A stretch of DNA of 64,000 bases from Brooklawnia cerclae (GTDB taxonomy: Bacteria; Actinomycetota; Actinomycetes; Propionibacteriales; Propionibacteriaceae): assembly GCF_011758645.1 (NCBI RefSeq), contig NZ_JAAMOZ010000001.1, forward strand, positions 434,001 through 498,000. Reading direction: 5' to 3'. Within the stretch, counting starts at the first letter, position 1. Each line of letters begins with the position of its first letter. A program made the translations under genes and the position numbers. This document shows, piece after piece, positions 1 to 7,460 of this stretch. The notes below the pieces were generated by a model, which was given only the letters and a program-made list of their open reading frames with translations, had not been told where the DNA came from and did no database searches.

Positions 1-2
1 CC

Positions 3-506
3 GATGTCAATACGCGGGCCGACTACGCGTCCTTCATCACCTACGCGGCCACCGACGGTCAGCAGGAGGGCACCGACGACGGTGAGCTTCCGGCTGGTTA
101 CGCGCCGATCCCTGACGAATGGCGCACACAGGCGCTGGCCGCGGCCGAGGCGATCCGCTCGGGTGGGTGGCCCACGGTGGTCTCGCCGCCGTCCGGCAAC
201 GGGACCCAGCCGACCACGACCGCCCCGGGGACGGGCCAGAGATCCTCCTCGTCCGTCCCGGTCGCGACGGCTCCGGTGACGGTTCCCGCTCAGTCGGACG
301 CGTCGCAACCCGGCAGCGGTGCCGGCAACCCGGCCGCGAGCGGCGCCCCCAGCGGTGCCGTTACTGGTGCGCCCACCCCTGACGACCCCTCCATTGGTGC
401 TCTGGTCGCAGCCGTGCCCGCCGTCGGTGGCGTGGCGATGGCGGCCGCGATCGGGGCACCCGTGGTCACGCGTATCCGGCGTTCGCCGCGCGCGGGACCA
501 CCGTGA
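3..506 (+). CDS. C-terminal part of a membrane-tethered PstS-like substrate-binding protein (5' end outside window)
   Basis: Open in frame from base 3, with no start codon in the window. The first ~55 residues resemble the C-terminal end of PstS-like periplasmic-binding proteins (DYASFITYAATDGQQEGT, then a YAPIPDEWRTQAL stretch). A long Ser/Thr/Pro/Gly/Ala linker follows, then a hydrophobic segment (GALVAAVPAVGGVAMAAA) and a basic tail (RIRRSPR). This is the layout of an extracellular domain on a flexible stalk with one C-terminal membrane anchor. No LPxTG motif is present, so sortase anchoring is not supported. It lies directly upstream of a second PstS-like gene, which fits a phosphate-related surface cluster. 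The family call rests on a short fragment and on context. Confidence 0.6.
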   Translation, partial: DVNTRADYASFITYAATDGQQEGTDDGELPAGYAPIPDEWRTQALAAAEAIRSGGWPTVVSPPSGNGTQPTTTAPGTGQRSSSSVPVATAPVTVPAQSDASQPGSGAGNPAASGAPSGAVTGAPTPDDPSIGALVAAVPAVGGVAMAAAIGAPVVTRIRRSPRAGPP

Positions 507-514
507 AAAGACCA

Positions 515-546
515 CAGGCCGGGCGCGCTGCAACGCGCCCGGCCTG
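515..546 (+). terminator. 13-bp GC hairpin after the first gene
   Basis: Perfect 13-bp inverted repeat: CAGGCCGGGCGCG pairs with CGCGCCCGGCCTG around a 6-nt CTGCAA loop, starting 9 bp after the stop codon. There is no T tract, as is common in high-GC actinobacteria. Position and strength suggest a terminator or an mRNA 3'-end stabiliser. Confidence 0.6.
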
Positions 547-549
547 AGG

Positions 550-571
550 GATGACTGCGATCGCAGTCATC
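550..571. promoter_or_regulatory. Perfect 22-bp palindrome, possible operator
   Basis: GATGACTGCGA is followed immediately by its exact reverse complement, with no spacer. A dyad without a loop cannot form an efficient RNA hairpin, so a dimeric protein-binding site is as likely as a second terminator arm. It lies 4 bp beyond the preceding hairpin and 82 bp upstream of the next start codon. Confidence 0.4.
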
Positions 572-653
572 GACATCGATACACAACCGCAGTGAGAAAA
601 CCGAAAACCCTCCTACAGGCACTAACGGATCAATCACAGAGAGGTATCGACCA

Positions 654-1766
654 ATGAATCCTATCCGATTCATTCGGCGCACCGCCCTCGCCGCAGGCGT
701 GGGCGTCGCGGTGGCCGTGTTCGGGTTTGTCTCCCCGGCCTCGGCCGAGCCGGTGTCGAACAGCTACGTGCTGGTCGGCTCCGACACTTTGCAGGACTCC
801 CTCAATGCCATCACCAACGGCACCAACCTCGGTGGCTCGTTCGTGCGGTCCACCGGCGGTGGCAATACCGTTGGCAACTTCGACGCTTTCGGCTCGTCGT
901 TGATCCAGACCAAGCCGAACGGACCGTACTTCGTCCGCCCGGCTGGCTCCGGCAACGGCCGCAACGCCCTGATCTCCTCGATCACCGGCGCGGCGTGGAA
1001 CGGCAAGACCATCACCGGCCAGGTCGACATCGCCCGCTCGTCGGGTGGCCCGGGCAGCAACGTCGCTGAAGACGGCGATCTGCTCTACGTGCCCTACGGC
1101 CGCGACGCGGTGTCCTACGCGTACTACGGCACCGGCACCGAGCTGGCTTCCCTCACGACCGCTCAGCTCAAGCAGATCTACGAGAGCGACACCGCCATCA
1201 CCATCAACGGTGTCGAGGTCAAGCCCCTGATCCCGCAGAGCGGCTCCGGCACCCGGGACTTCTTCCTGTCCGCGATCGGGGTGGCTGCAGCCGACCTCGG
1301 TGACATCGTGAGCAGCACCTACAACGGTGTCGCAAACACGCTCCCGGAGAACGACGGCTCGGTTCTCACCACCGCCGGCCAGATCGTGCCGTTCTCGGCA
1401 GCGAGCTGGATCGCTCAGGCCAACGGCGCTTCCGGGGTCAACACCATCCCGACCTCCGGCAACGTCAAGCTGGGCAGCCCGAACGGTGTTGCGCCGTTCA
1501 CCGGTACGACGACCCTCGCGCCGGCCTCGGCCTACTACAGCAGCTCGTACGGCCGCGATACCTACCTGATCGTGGAGTACGCGCGGGTGAACCCGAATGA
1601 CTCGAAGTACGACGCCGGGCTCGCCGCGCTGGTAGACCCCTCCGCCACGACGAGCCTCACCAACTTCGGCTCCCTGCCCTCCACCACCGGCGCCGCCAAG
1701 CGGAAGTTCGGCTTCCTGGCGGTCGCTGACACCACCCCGATCCGGGCCTACCCGAACGTCTACTGA
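654..1766 (+). CDS. Secreted PstS-like substrate-binding protein
   Basis: 370 aa. A Sec signal peptide is clear: basic start, hydrophobic core LAAGVGVAVAVFGFV, cleavage after PASA near residue 31. The mature part has type-2 periplasmic-binding features seen in PstS-like proteins: a GSDTLQ loop near the start, a DIARSSGG segment, YVPYGRDAVSYAYYG, LTTAQLKQIYESD and QSGSGTRDFF. No membrane anchor or lipobox is visible, so it is predicted to be released or held by a partner. A GAGAGG ribosome site precedes the ATG. It starts a run with the WxL-like and DUF916-type genes. Phosphate as ligand is inferred from family and the nearby PstB-type gene; another oxyanion is possible. Confidence 0.75.
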   Translation: MNPIRFIRRTALAAGVGVAVAVFGFVSPASAEPVSNSYVLVGSDTLQDSLNAITNGTNLGGSFVRSTGGGNTVGNFDAFGSSLIQTKPNGPYFVRPAGSGNGRNALISSITGAAWNGKTITGQVDIARSSGGPGSNVAEDGDLLYVPYGRDAVSYAYYGTGTELASLTTAQLKQIYESDTAITINGVEVKPLIPQSGSGTRDFFLSAIGVAAADLGDIVSSTYNGVANTLPENDGSVLTTAGQIVPFSAASWIAQANGASGVNTIPTSGNVKLGSPNGVAPFTGTTTLAPASAYYSSSYGRDTYLIVEYARVNPNDSKYDAGLAALVDPSATTSLTNFGSLPSTTGAAKRKFGFLAVADTTPIRAYPNVY

Positions 1767-1788
1767 CAACTCCTGAAAGGAATGAATC

Positions 1789-3414
1789 GTGCGTATTGCC
1801 AAACTTAGGCGCGTAGCAGCGGTCGGCTTGGTCGCAGGCCTGCTGGCCACGGCGCTGCCGGCGACTCTCGCCCATGCGGCGGAGGAGCCGGTCTGGGACG
1901 ACACCTCCAGCGGCCCGCTCTACCTGCTCAGCAACGGTGACTACAACACTCCTGCCGCGGGAACAGAACTCACATGGGACTCTGGCATCGGCGTGGTCGG
2001 CTCGCCGGTCTTTGTCGACGGCGAGGAGGACTGGGGCACGGACTTCGCCAACCTGTACTTCCCCCACTCGGACGGCGAGTACGCCTACACCCCGTTCATC
2101 TCGCTGCCCGGTCAGGAGCGCACGGTGTCCGCCTGGCAGGCGTACGCCGACACTGTCATCATCTCGGCTCCCGGTATCCTGGCGCCGAACCTGACCCCGA
2201 TCCAGTTCCCGTACGGGACTCCTGGCCAGGCCGGCCTGAGGTCTGCCGGTGGCACCTACAGCATCGGTATCGCTGTCCGGGATCGGCTCGGTAGTGTTCC
2301 CGGCAACACCGTGTTGGCTGCCTACTACACCACCATCAGCGTCGACGCGGGCACTGGCAACTACAAGTTCGCCACCCCGACTGTGCCTGTCCCGCAGGCC
2401 CCGGTCGTGACCCAGCAGCCGGCGAACGTGTCGGTGGACCTGGGCGCGACGGCCACCTTCACCGCGGCCGCAACCGATGCGACAGAAGTGAAGTGGCAGT
2501 CGTCCTCTGACGGCACCACCTGGGCCGACGTCAACGGCGCGACCAGCGCGACCCTGACCGTGGCGAACGTCACGGCGGCACAGAACGGCACCCAGTACCA
2601 CGCCGTCTTCACCAACGCGAGCGGTTCGGTCACGACCGATGCCGCGACCCTGACCGTGACCGGCCCGGTTGAGCCCCAGGCGGGCGATCCGAACGAGGTC
2701 ACGATCCCCGCTCCGGCGGAGGGTGCCACGAGCATCACCGTGCCGGCGGGCGCTGCGAACGCCAACAAGACGTTCACGGTGTGGGCCTGGTCTGATCGCA
2801 CCAACCTCGGTCAGGTCACGACCGATGCCGATGGCAACGCGACCGTCGACGTCTCGTCGCTCGGCGTGGGCGAGCACACGATCGCGCTGGCCGAGTCGGA
2901 CTTCTCGATCAAGGCCTGGGGCGCCGTCACACTGGCGTCCCTGACCACGACCAAGACCGACCTGGCTGTCGACGTCACCACGAGCAACAAGTTCGAGCTC
3001 CAGGGTGTCGCGTCGTCGGCCGACCTCGGTCAGGTTCAGCGCGGTCAGACGAGCGCGCCGGTCGCGCTCGGGGCCTTCACGGTGGTCGACGACCGGGCCC
3101 TGCTGCCCGGCTGGACCCTGACCACCGCCGTCGACGACTTCACGAACGCTTCGGCGGACAACGACGTCGTCAGCAAGTCCGCGCTGGGCCTTGCGCCCGC
3201 CGCGGTCAGCGACCTGCCCGTCGGTGTCAGCCTCGGCACCGCCCAGACGGCCGGCTCGGGCGAGTACCCCGCGCTGTTCGCCCAGGGCGCCGAGGATTCC
3301 TCGACCCTCGAGGCCGGCACCCAGCTGAATGCCGACCTGAGCTTCGCGGCTCCGGCTTCGGCGAAGGCTGGCACCTACAGCTCGACCCTGACCCTCAGCC
3401 TCGTCTCGAAGTGA
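1789..3414 (+). CDS. Secreted WxL-like surface protein with an Ig-like domain
   Basis: 541 aa, GTG start with GAAAGG upstream; signal peptide ends at LAHAA near residue 31. Residues ~205-290 form an Ig-like/bacterial surface repeat (VTQQPANVSVDLGATATF ... VKWQSSSDGTTW ... YHAVFTNASGSVTTDAATLTV). The C-terminal ~150 residues resemble a WxL domain: W442-T-L in LLPGWTLTTAVDDF, and a second GTYSSTLTLSL motif in which the usual second Trp is Leu. WxL domains bind peptidoglycan non-covalently and are best known in low-GC Gram-positives, where they work with DUF916 proteins. A DUF916-type gene follows here, which supports the reading. No LPxTG motif or TM anchor is seen. Confidence 0.65.
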   Translation: MRIAKLRRVAAVGLVAGLLATALPATLAHAAEEPVWDDTSSGPLYLLSNGDYNTPAAGTELTWDSGIGVVGSPVFVDGEEDWGTDFANLYFPHSDGEYAYTPFISLPGQERTVSAWQAYADTVIISAPGILAPNLTPIQFPYGTPGQAGLRSAGGTYSIGIAVRDRLGSVPGNTVLAAYYTTISVDAGTGNYKFATPTVPVPQAPVVTQQPANVSVDLGATATFTAAATDATEVKWQSSSDGTTWADVNGATSATLTVANVTAAQNGTQYHAVFTNASGSVTTDAATLTVTGPVEPQAGDPNEVTIPAPAEGATSITVPAGAANANKTFTVWAWSDRTNLGQVTTDADGNATVDVSSLGVGEHTIALAESDFSIKAWGAVTLASLTTTKTDLAVDVTTSNKFELQGVASSADLGQVQRGQTSAPVALGAFTVVDDRALLPGWTLTTAVDDFTNASADNDVVSKSALGLAPAAVSDLPVGVSLGTAQTAGSGEYPALFAQGAEDSSTLEAGTQLNADLSFAAPASAKAGTYSSTLTLSLVSK

Positions 3415-3443
3415 CCCTTCGAGTGAGCTGAGTCTCCGCAAGA

Positions 3444-3485
3444 CCGCCGTGCGGGAGGGCGCACTGCAGCCCTTCCGCACGGCGG
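3444..3485 (+). terminator. 17-bp hairpin between the WxL-like and DUF916-type genes
   Basis: CCGCCGTGCGGGAGGGC pairs with GCCCTTCCGCACGGCGG (one G-T wobble) around an 8-nt loop, 30 bp after the stop codon. It probably ends or attenuates the upstream transcript, giving higher expression of the secreted proteins than of the membrane proteins downstream. Confidence 0.65.
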
Positions 3486-3525
3486 CGCGTGACAGCAGTG
3501 AACCCACAAGACCAACGAGAACGGG

Positions 3526-4647
3526 ATGGTCTCTTTCATGACTAGCAGTTTCGTTTCAGTCGCTCGCCGGTACGGCGCCCGTCTCGGGCGTGCGCTGGTG
3601 GCCTCGCTGCTCGCCTGCGGCCTGGTGGGTGCAGGCCTCCTGGGTGGCGCCTCGCCGGCTCATGCGGACGAGATCGGCATCTCCGGCCAGCCCGCCGGAG
3701 TTGACGGCGCCCTGGACGGCCGCACTCGCTTCAGCTACACCGCAGACCCGGGCCAGCAGATCAGCGACGCCTACCTGGTGAGCAATACCGGCTCGACACA
3801 GCAGACTTTCACCGTCTTCGCCACGGACGCCTTCAACGACGACAACGGCGAGTTCACCCTTCTCGACACCGACCAGGAGCCCACAGACCTCGGCACCTGG
3901 GTGGCGTTCGCCGATGGCTCGCGCAAACAGCAGTTCGATCTCGCACCCGGCGAGCAGCGCCTCGTCCCCTTCACCATCTCCGTGCCCGCGCAGGCGACCC
4001 CGGGCGACCATGCCGGCGGCCTCCTCAGCTCGGTGGTGACGCCGGGCTCGCAGGTGACTCTCGACCGGCGGGTCGGCACCCGTGTCTACGTGCGGGTCTC
4101 GGGCGACCTGCAGCCCGCGCTGAACATCGCGGGCGTCGAGGCGAGCCACGTGGGCCCGTGGTGGAATCCGTTCGCGGGCTCCGTGCGCCTGCGGTACACC
4201 GTCAAGAACACCGGCAACATCGCGCTGGCCACGAACGTCTCCACGGAGGCCACCACGTGGTTCGGGCGTCCCATCGGTGCCGAGAGCGGGGGCGGGGTCG
4301 ACGAACTCCTTCCCGGATCCTCGCGGGTGGTGGAGACCGAGATCCCCGGTGTCGGGCAGGTCGGCTACGTGATCGCCCAGATCAGGCTCAACCCGTTCGT
4401 CGAGGGGCCCGACACGGACAAGCAGATCCCCATCGCCGCGATCACCAGGAATGCGTTCGTCTTCGCGCCCCCGTGGACCGTGCTCATCGTGATCGCCCTC
4501 GTGGCACTCGCATTCGGCTACCGCATGTGGCGGCGTCGTCGCGACGCGAAGGCGACCGAGGAATGGGTGGCGTACACCGAGAAGGAGGCCGAGCGAAAGG
4601 CCGCCGAGCGCGTGGAAGGCCAGGGGGAAGGCGCTGACGAGCGGTGA
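3526..4647 (+). CDS. DUF916-type (WxL-interacting) membrane protein
   Basis: 373 aa. Signal peptide ends at SPAHA. The extracellular part begins with a DUF916-like beta-sandwich: YTADPGQQISDAYLVSNTGSTQQTFTV, then APGEQRLVPFTISVPAQATPGDHAGGLLSS. A second beta domain includes NPFAGSVRLRYTVKNTGNIAL. One TM segment (residues ~315-337, PPWTVLIVIALVALAFGY) is followed by an RRRR stop-transfer and a charged cytoplasmic tail rich in Glu, Arg and Lys. DUF916 proteins in Firmicutes bind peptidoglycan and WxL partners. The ATG at 3526 has GAGA about 6 nt upstream; ATG at 3538 is an alternative. It overlaps the next gene by 4 bp, so the two are co-translated. Confidence 0.75.
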   Translation: MVSFMTSSFVSVARRYGARLGRALVASLLACGLVGAGLLGGASPAHADEIGISGQPAGVDGALDGRTRFSYTADPGQQISDAYLVSNTGSTQQTFTVFATDAFNDDNGEFTLLDTDQEPTDLGTWVAFADGSRKQQFDLAPGEQRLVPFTISVPAQATPGDHAGGLLSSVVTPGSQVTLDRRVGTRVYVRVSGDLQPALNIAGVEASHVGPWWNPFAGSVRLRYTVKNTGNIALATNVSTEATTWFGRPIGAESGGGVDELLPGSSRVVETEIPGVGQVGYVIAQIRLNPFVEGPDTDKQIPIAAITRNAFVFAPPWTVLIVIALVALAFGYRMWRRRRDAKATEEWVAYTEKEAERKAAERVEGQGEGADER

Positions 4648-5417
4648 GGTTTCGGCAGTGGGCCCGGGTCGCGGGCTGCGTGGTGCTGGGGTTCCTCCTG
4701 CTCGCGCCGGTCACGACCGCGCGGGCGGACGAATCCGGGGGGCCGATCATCCAGGTCGAGGTGGTCGGTGCCTCGGAGCCCGAGTCCTCGCCGCCCCAGT
4801 CGTCCGCGCCCGGCACCGGCCAGACGACCGCCCAACCCGGTGGCACGCCCGCCCCGGTCACGACGAACCCGACCACCACGGTCGGGTCGGTGCCGGTCGT
4901 GAGCGACCCGGGCACCACGCAACCAGGGCAGGGAGCGGGCTCGTCCGGCTCGTCCACTCCCGGGCCGGACGAGCAGAGCATCAGCGGGATGTTGTACGTC
5001 AGCGGGCTCATCGCGCGATATTCGTACTCCGCGAATCCCTTCGGCGGGGGCCTGACCCTGCGGGGCACCGTCCGCAACGTGACGACCCAGACCGTGGACG
5101 CGTCCGTGCGGTTCTGGGTGACCAACGTCTTCGGGGGCCGTGTCGGCGGGGAGGTCGTGGTGCCCGTCACGGGGATCGCCCCGGACGAGACCCGCGAGAT
5201 GCGCGTGACCATCAGTGGCGTGGGCCAGTGGACGCCGGTCAAGGCGCACATGACCTTCACCCCACCCGACCGGATCGGCGCGGTGGAGATGGAGCCCATG
5301 ACCCGCGAGTTGTGGGTGTTCTTCGTTCCGTGGTTCGTGATGACGGGCGCGGCCGTGCTGGTCGGTGCTGCGGTGCTGGGACGCAGGTTGCGGCGGCGTA
5401 GTGGGGTTGCGGGTTGA
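4644..5417 (+). CDS. One-TM surface protein related to the second half of the DUF916-type neighbour
   Basis: 257 aa, GTG start within the GTGA overlap. Signal peptide ends at TTARA; then a ~70-residue Ser/Thr/Pro/Gly linker, one beta domain and a C-terminal TM (WFVMTGAAVLVGAAVLG) with an RRLRRR tail. The beta domain shares a pattern with the preceding protein: NPFGGGLTLRGTVRN against NPFAGSVRLRYTVKN, and ISGVGQW against IPGVGQV, in the same order and spacing class. This looks like a duplicated C-terminal DUF916 module without the peptidoglycan-binding half. Function is not known; by context it is part of the same surface complex. Confidence 0.65.
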   Translation: MRFRQWARVAGCVVLGFLLLAPVTTARADESGGPIIQVEVVGASEPESSPPQSSAPGTGQTTAQPGGTPAPVTTNPTTTVGSVPVVSDPGTTQPGQGAGSSGSSTPGPDEQSISGMLYVSGLIARYSYSANPFGGGLTLRGTVRNVTTQTVDASVRFWVTNVFGGRVGGEVVVPVTGIAPDETREMRVTISGVGQWTPVKAHMTFTPPDRIGAVEMEPMTRELWVFFVPWFVMTGAAVLVGAAVLGRRLRRRSGVAG

Positions 5418-6424
5418 TGGAGATGACGATGTCCGGTCCCCGGGCCGAGACAAGGCCTGCCACACCGCGTCCGCGCCGGGCGCGCGACCCCCACTCGCCC
5501 GGCACCGCCGGTTCCGGTCCGCCGCCCCCGCGTCCGCCTCGCCGGCCGCCGCGTCCGGCGAGGCAGTTGGCCCCGATGAGCGCCCGCAGGCTCGTGATCC
5601 GCAACGGCGTCACCTTGTTGGCGCTGCTTGCTCTGTTCCTGTTCCTCAATGTGACGGTGCTGAGCCAGATCCAGCACGCGGTCGCACAGGTTGAGCTACG
5701 CAGCCAGTTCACCGAGCAACTGGCCGAGGGCACGGCGCCGGTGAGCGAGGGCGACTTCGAGGACGTGCTGCTGACCGACGGCGATCCCGTGGCGCGGATC
5801 GAGATCCCGGCCATCGGGGTGGACGAGCTCGTCGTCGAGGGCACCTCGGCGACCGTCCTCACGAAAGGCCCCGGCCACAGGCGCGACACGAACCTTCCTG
5901 GCCAGTCGGGTGTGAGCGTCATCATGGGGCGATCCGCCGCCTATGGAGGGCCGTTCGCACGTCTCCAGCAACTCGAGCCCGGTGATCAGATCAGCGTCGT
6001 CACCGGCCAGGGCGAGCACATCTACGAGGTGATCGGCGTCCGTTACGCGGGGGACACCGCCCCCGCGGCGGTGACGGCCGGGCATGGCCGGCTGATCCTC
6101 GAGACCGCGCGCGGGGCGCCGTTCGTGCCGTCCGGCATCGTCAGGGTGGACGCCAACCTGGTCTCCGAGGTGCAGACGCCGGGGCAGCGCGACACGTTGT
6201 ACCGCAGCCTGTCGCCCGAGCAGAAGGAGATGGCCGGCGACACCCGCACCGTGTGGGCGCTGGTCTTCGCGCTTCAGTTCCTGATCGTGGCCGAGATCGG
6301 CGCGGCGTGGTCGCTGCGCCGGATGGGCCGGGCGAAGACCTGGTTGGTGTTCGCCCCGGTGATCCTGCTCGCCGGCCTGCTCGTGGCCGACCAGCTGACC
6401 CGCATGCTGCCCAACCTGATGTGA
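5417..6424 (+). CDS. Sortase-fold membrane protein lacking the catalytic His and Cys
   Basis: 335 aa. Pro/Arg-rich cytoplasmic N terminus, TM near residues 59-80, a sortase-like domain (~115-255), then two C-terminal TM segments. Sortase landmarks align: [39 protein letters not shown], where active enzymes have AGHR; and [10 protein letters not shown], where they have the TLxTC motif. The His position is therefore Arg172 and the Cys position Ala231, so transpeptidation is not expected. No substrate with LPxTG is present nearby. It starts at ATG 5417, overlapping the previous stop by one base. A structural or assembly role in the surface complex is inferred. A start further in (ATG 5576) would remove the Pro-rich part. 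Confidence 0.7.
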   Translation: MEMTMSGPRAETRPATPRPRRARDPHSPGTAGSGPPPPRPPRRPPRPARQLAPMSARRLVIRNGVTLLALLALFLFLNVTVLSQIQHAVAQVELRSQFTEQLAEGTAPVSEGDFEDVLLTDGDPVARIEIPAIGVDELVVEGTSATVLTKGPGHRRDTNLPGQSGVSVIMGRSAAYGGPFARLQQLEPGDQISVVTGQGEHIYEVIGVRYAGDTAPAAVTAGHGRLILETARGAPFVPSGIVRVDANLVSEVQTPGQRDTLYRSLSPEQKEMAGDTRTVWALVFALQFLIVAEIGAAWSLRRMGRAKTWLVFAPVILLAGLLVADQLTRMLPNLM

Positions 6425-6447
6425 GTCGAACCGAGAGGACGATGACT

Positions 6448-7377
6448 ATGGCGACCGACGATGCGGCGACCCAGATCGCCGCGAGCGAGGACGAGATGGC
6501 GACCAGGGTGCTGCCCGCTGTCGGGCCGGGGCCCGAGACCGCGGCGCCGCTCCCCGAGCCGGACACCCCTGGCCCGCGGCAACCTGTGGTGTCGGGTGGT
6601 GGTTTGTCGTTGTTGGAGGCGCGGGGGGTGTCGGCGTGGTTTGGGTCGCATCGGGTGTTGGAGGGGGTGTCGTTGGTGATGGGGGCGGGTGAGGTGACGG
6701 CGTTGATTGGTCCGTCGGGGTGTGGGAAGTCGACGTTTTTGCGGGTGTTGAACAGGATGCATGAGTTGGTGCCGTCGGCGTCGTTGGCTGGTGAGGTGTT
6801 GTTGGATGGTGGGGATGTGTATGGGCGGGGGTGGCGGTTGCAGGATGTTCGTCGGGATATTGGGATGGTGTTTCAGAAGCCGAATCCGTTTCCTGCGATG
6901 TCTATTTACGACAATGTGGTGTCGGGGTTGAGGTTGACGGGTCGGCGGGTGTCGCGGGATGTGAAGGATGAGATTGTGGTGCGGTCGTTGGTGAGTGCGG
7001 GGTTGTGGGGGGAGGTGCGGGATCGTTTGCGGCAGCCGGGGGGTGGGTTGTCGGGTGGTCAGCAGCAGCGGTTGTGTATTGCTCGGGCGTTGGCGGTGCG
7101 GCCGCGGGTGTTGTTGATGGATGAGCCGTGTTCGGCGTTGGATCCGACGTCGACGCGGGTGATTGAGGAGACGATGGGGCAGTTGCGTCGTGAGGTGACG
7201 ATTGTGATTGTGACGCATAATATGCAGCAGGCTGCTCGGGTGTCGCAGCGGTGTGCGTTTTTTTTGGCGTCGCAGGGGATGCCGGGTCAGATCGTGGAGT
7301 ATGGGGATACTGATGCGATGTTTTCTGAGCCGCAGGATGAGCGCACCTTCGACTACGTCAACGGCCGCTTCGGATAA
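6448..7377 (+). CDS. pstB: PstB-type phosphate ABC transporter ATPase
   Basis: 309 aa. Complete ABC ATPase motifs in order: Walker A GPSGCGKS (88-95), Q-loop Q143 in the PstB-typical FQKPNPFP, signature LSGGQ (201-205), Walker [10 protein letters not shown]-loop SALDP, H-loop His257. About 50 N-terminal residues are extra and disordered. GAGAGGA lies 9 nt before ATG 6448; ATG 6442 and a GTG at 6421 overlapping the previous stop are alternatives. No pstC or pstA permease gene is in the window, so the membrane partners must be upstream or elsewhere. From about 6587 to 7340 the coding strand is strikingly C-poor: third positions are G or T (ttg, gtg, cgg, gat), unlike every neighbour. Both gene ends have normal codon use. 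Confidence 0.85.
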   Translation: MATDDAATQIAASEDEMATRVLPAVGPGPETAAPLPEPDTPGPRQPVVSGGGLSLLEARGVSAWFGSHRVLEGVSLVMGAGEVTALIGPSGCGKSTFLRVLNRMHELVPSASLAGEVLLDGGDVYGRGWRLQDVRRDIGMVFQKPNPFPAMSIYDNVVSGLRLTGRRVSRDVKDEIVVRSLVSAGLWGEVRDRLRQPGGGLSGGQQQRLCIARALAVRPRVLLMDEPCSALDPTSTRVIEETMGQLRREVTIVIVTHNMQQAARVSQRCAFFLASQGMPGQIVEYGDTDAMFSEPQDERTFDYVNGRFG

Positions 7378-7404
7378 ACCCGCACAGGTGCACGACCGCT
7401 CGTT

Positions 7405-7433
7405 TTGGGGCTGCCATCCCGCATCGCTAGACT
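7405..7433 (+). promoter_or_regulatory. Candidate promoter of the menJ-like gene
   Basis: TTGGGG (7405-7410) and TAGACT (7428-7433) are separated by 17 bp, ending 27 bp before the start codon. The -10 box matches the TAnnnT pattern of housekeeping actinobacterial promoters. Confidence 0.45.
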
Positions 7434-7460
7434 GCCGGGGTCGGCGGGAGGAGGTGCTGG

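Noticed and set aside
550-571. GCGATCGC core of the palindrome as a HIP1-type repeat
   Set aside because: HIP1 is a genome-wide cyanobacterial octamer; one occurrence inside a longer dyad is not evidence of it.
3-6424. LPxTG sorting signals in the surface proteins
   Set aside because: Searched by eye; none of the C termini has LPxTG followed by a hydrophobic stretch and basic tail. They end in ordinary TM anchors or none.
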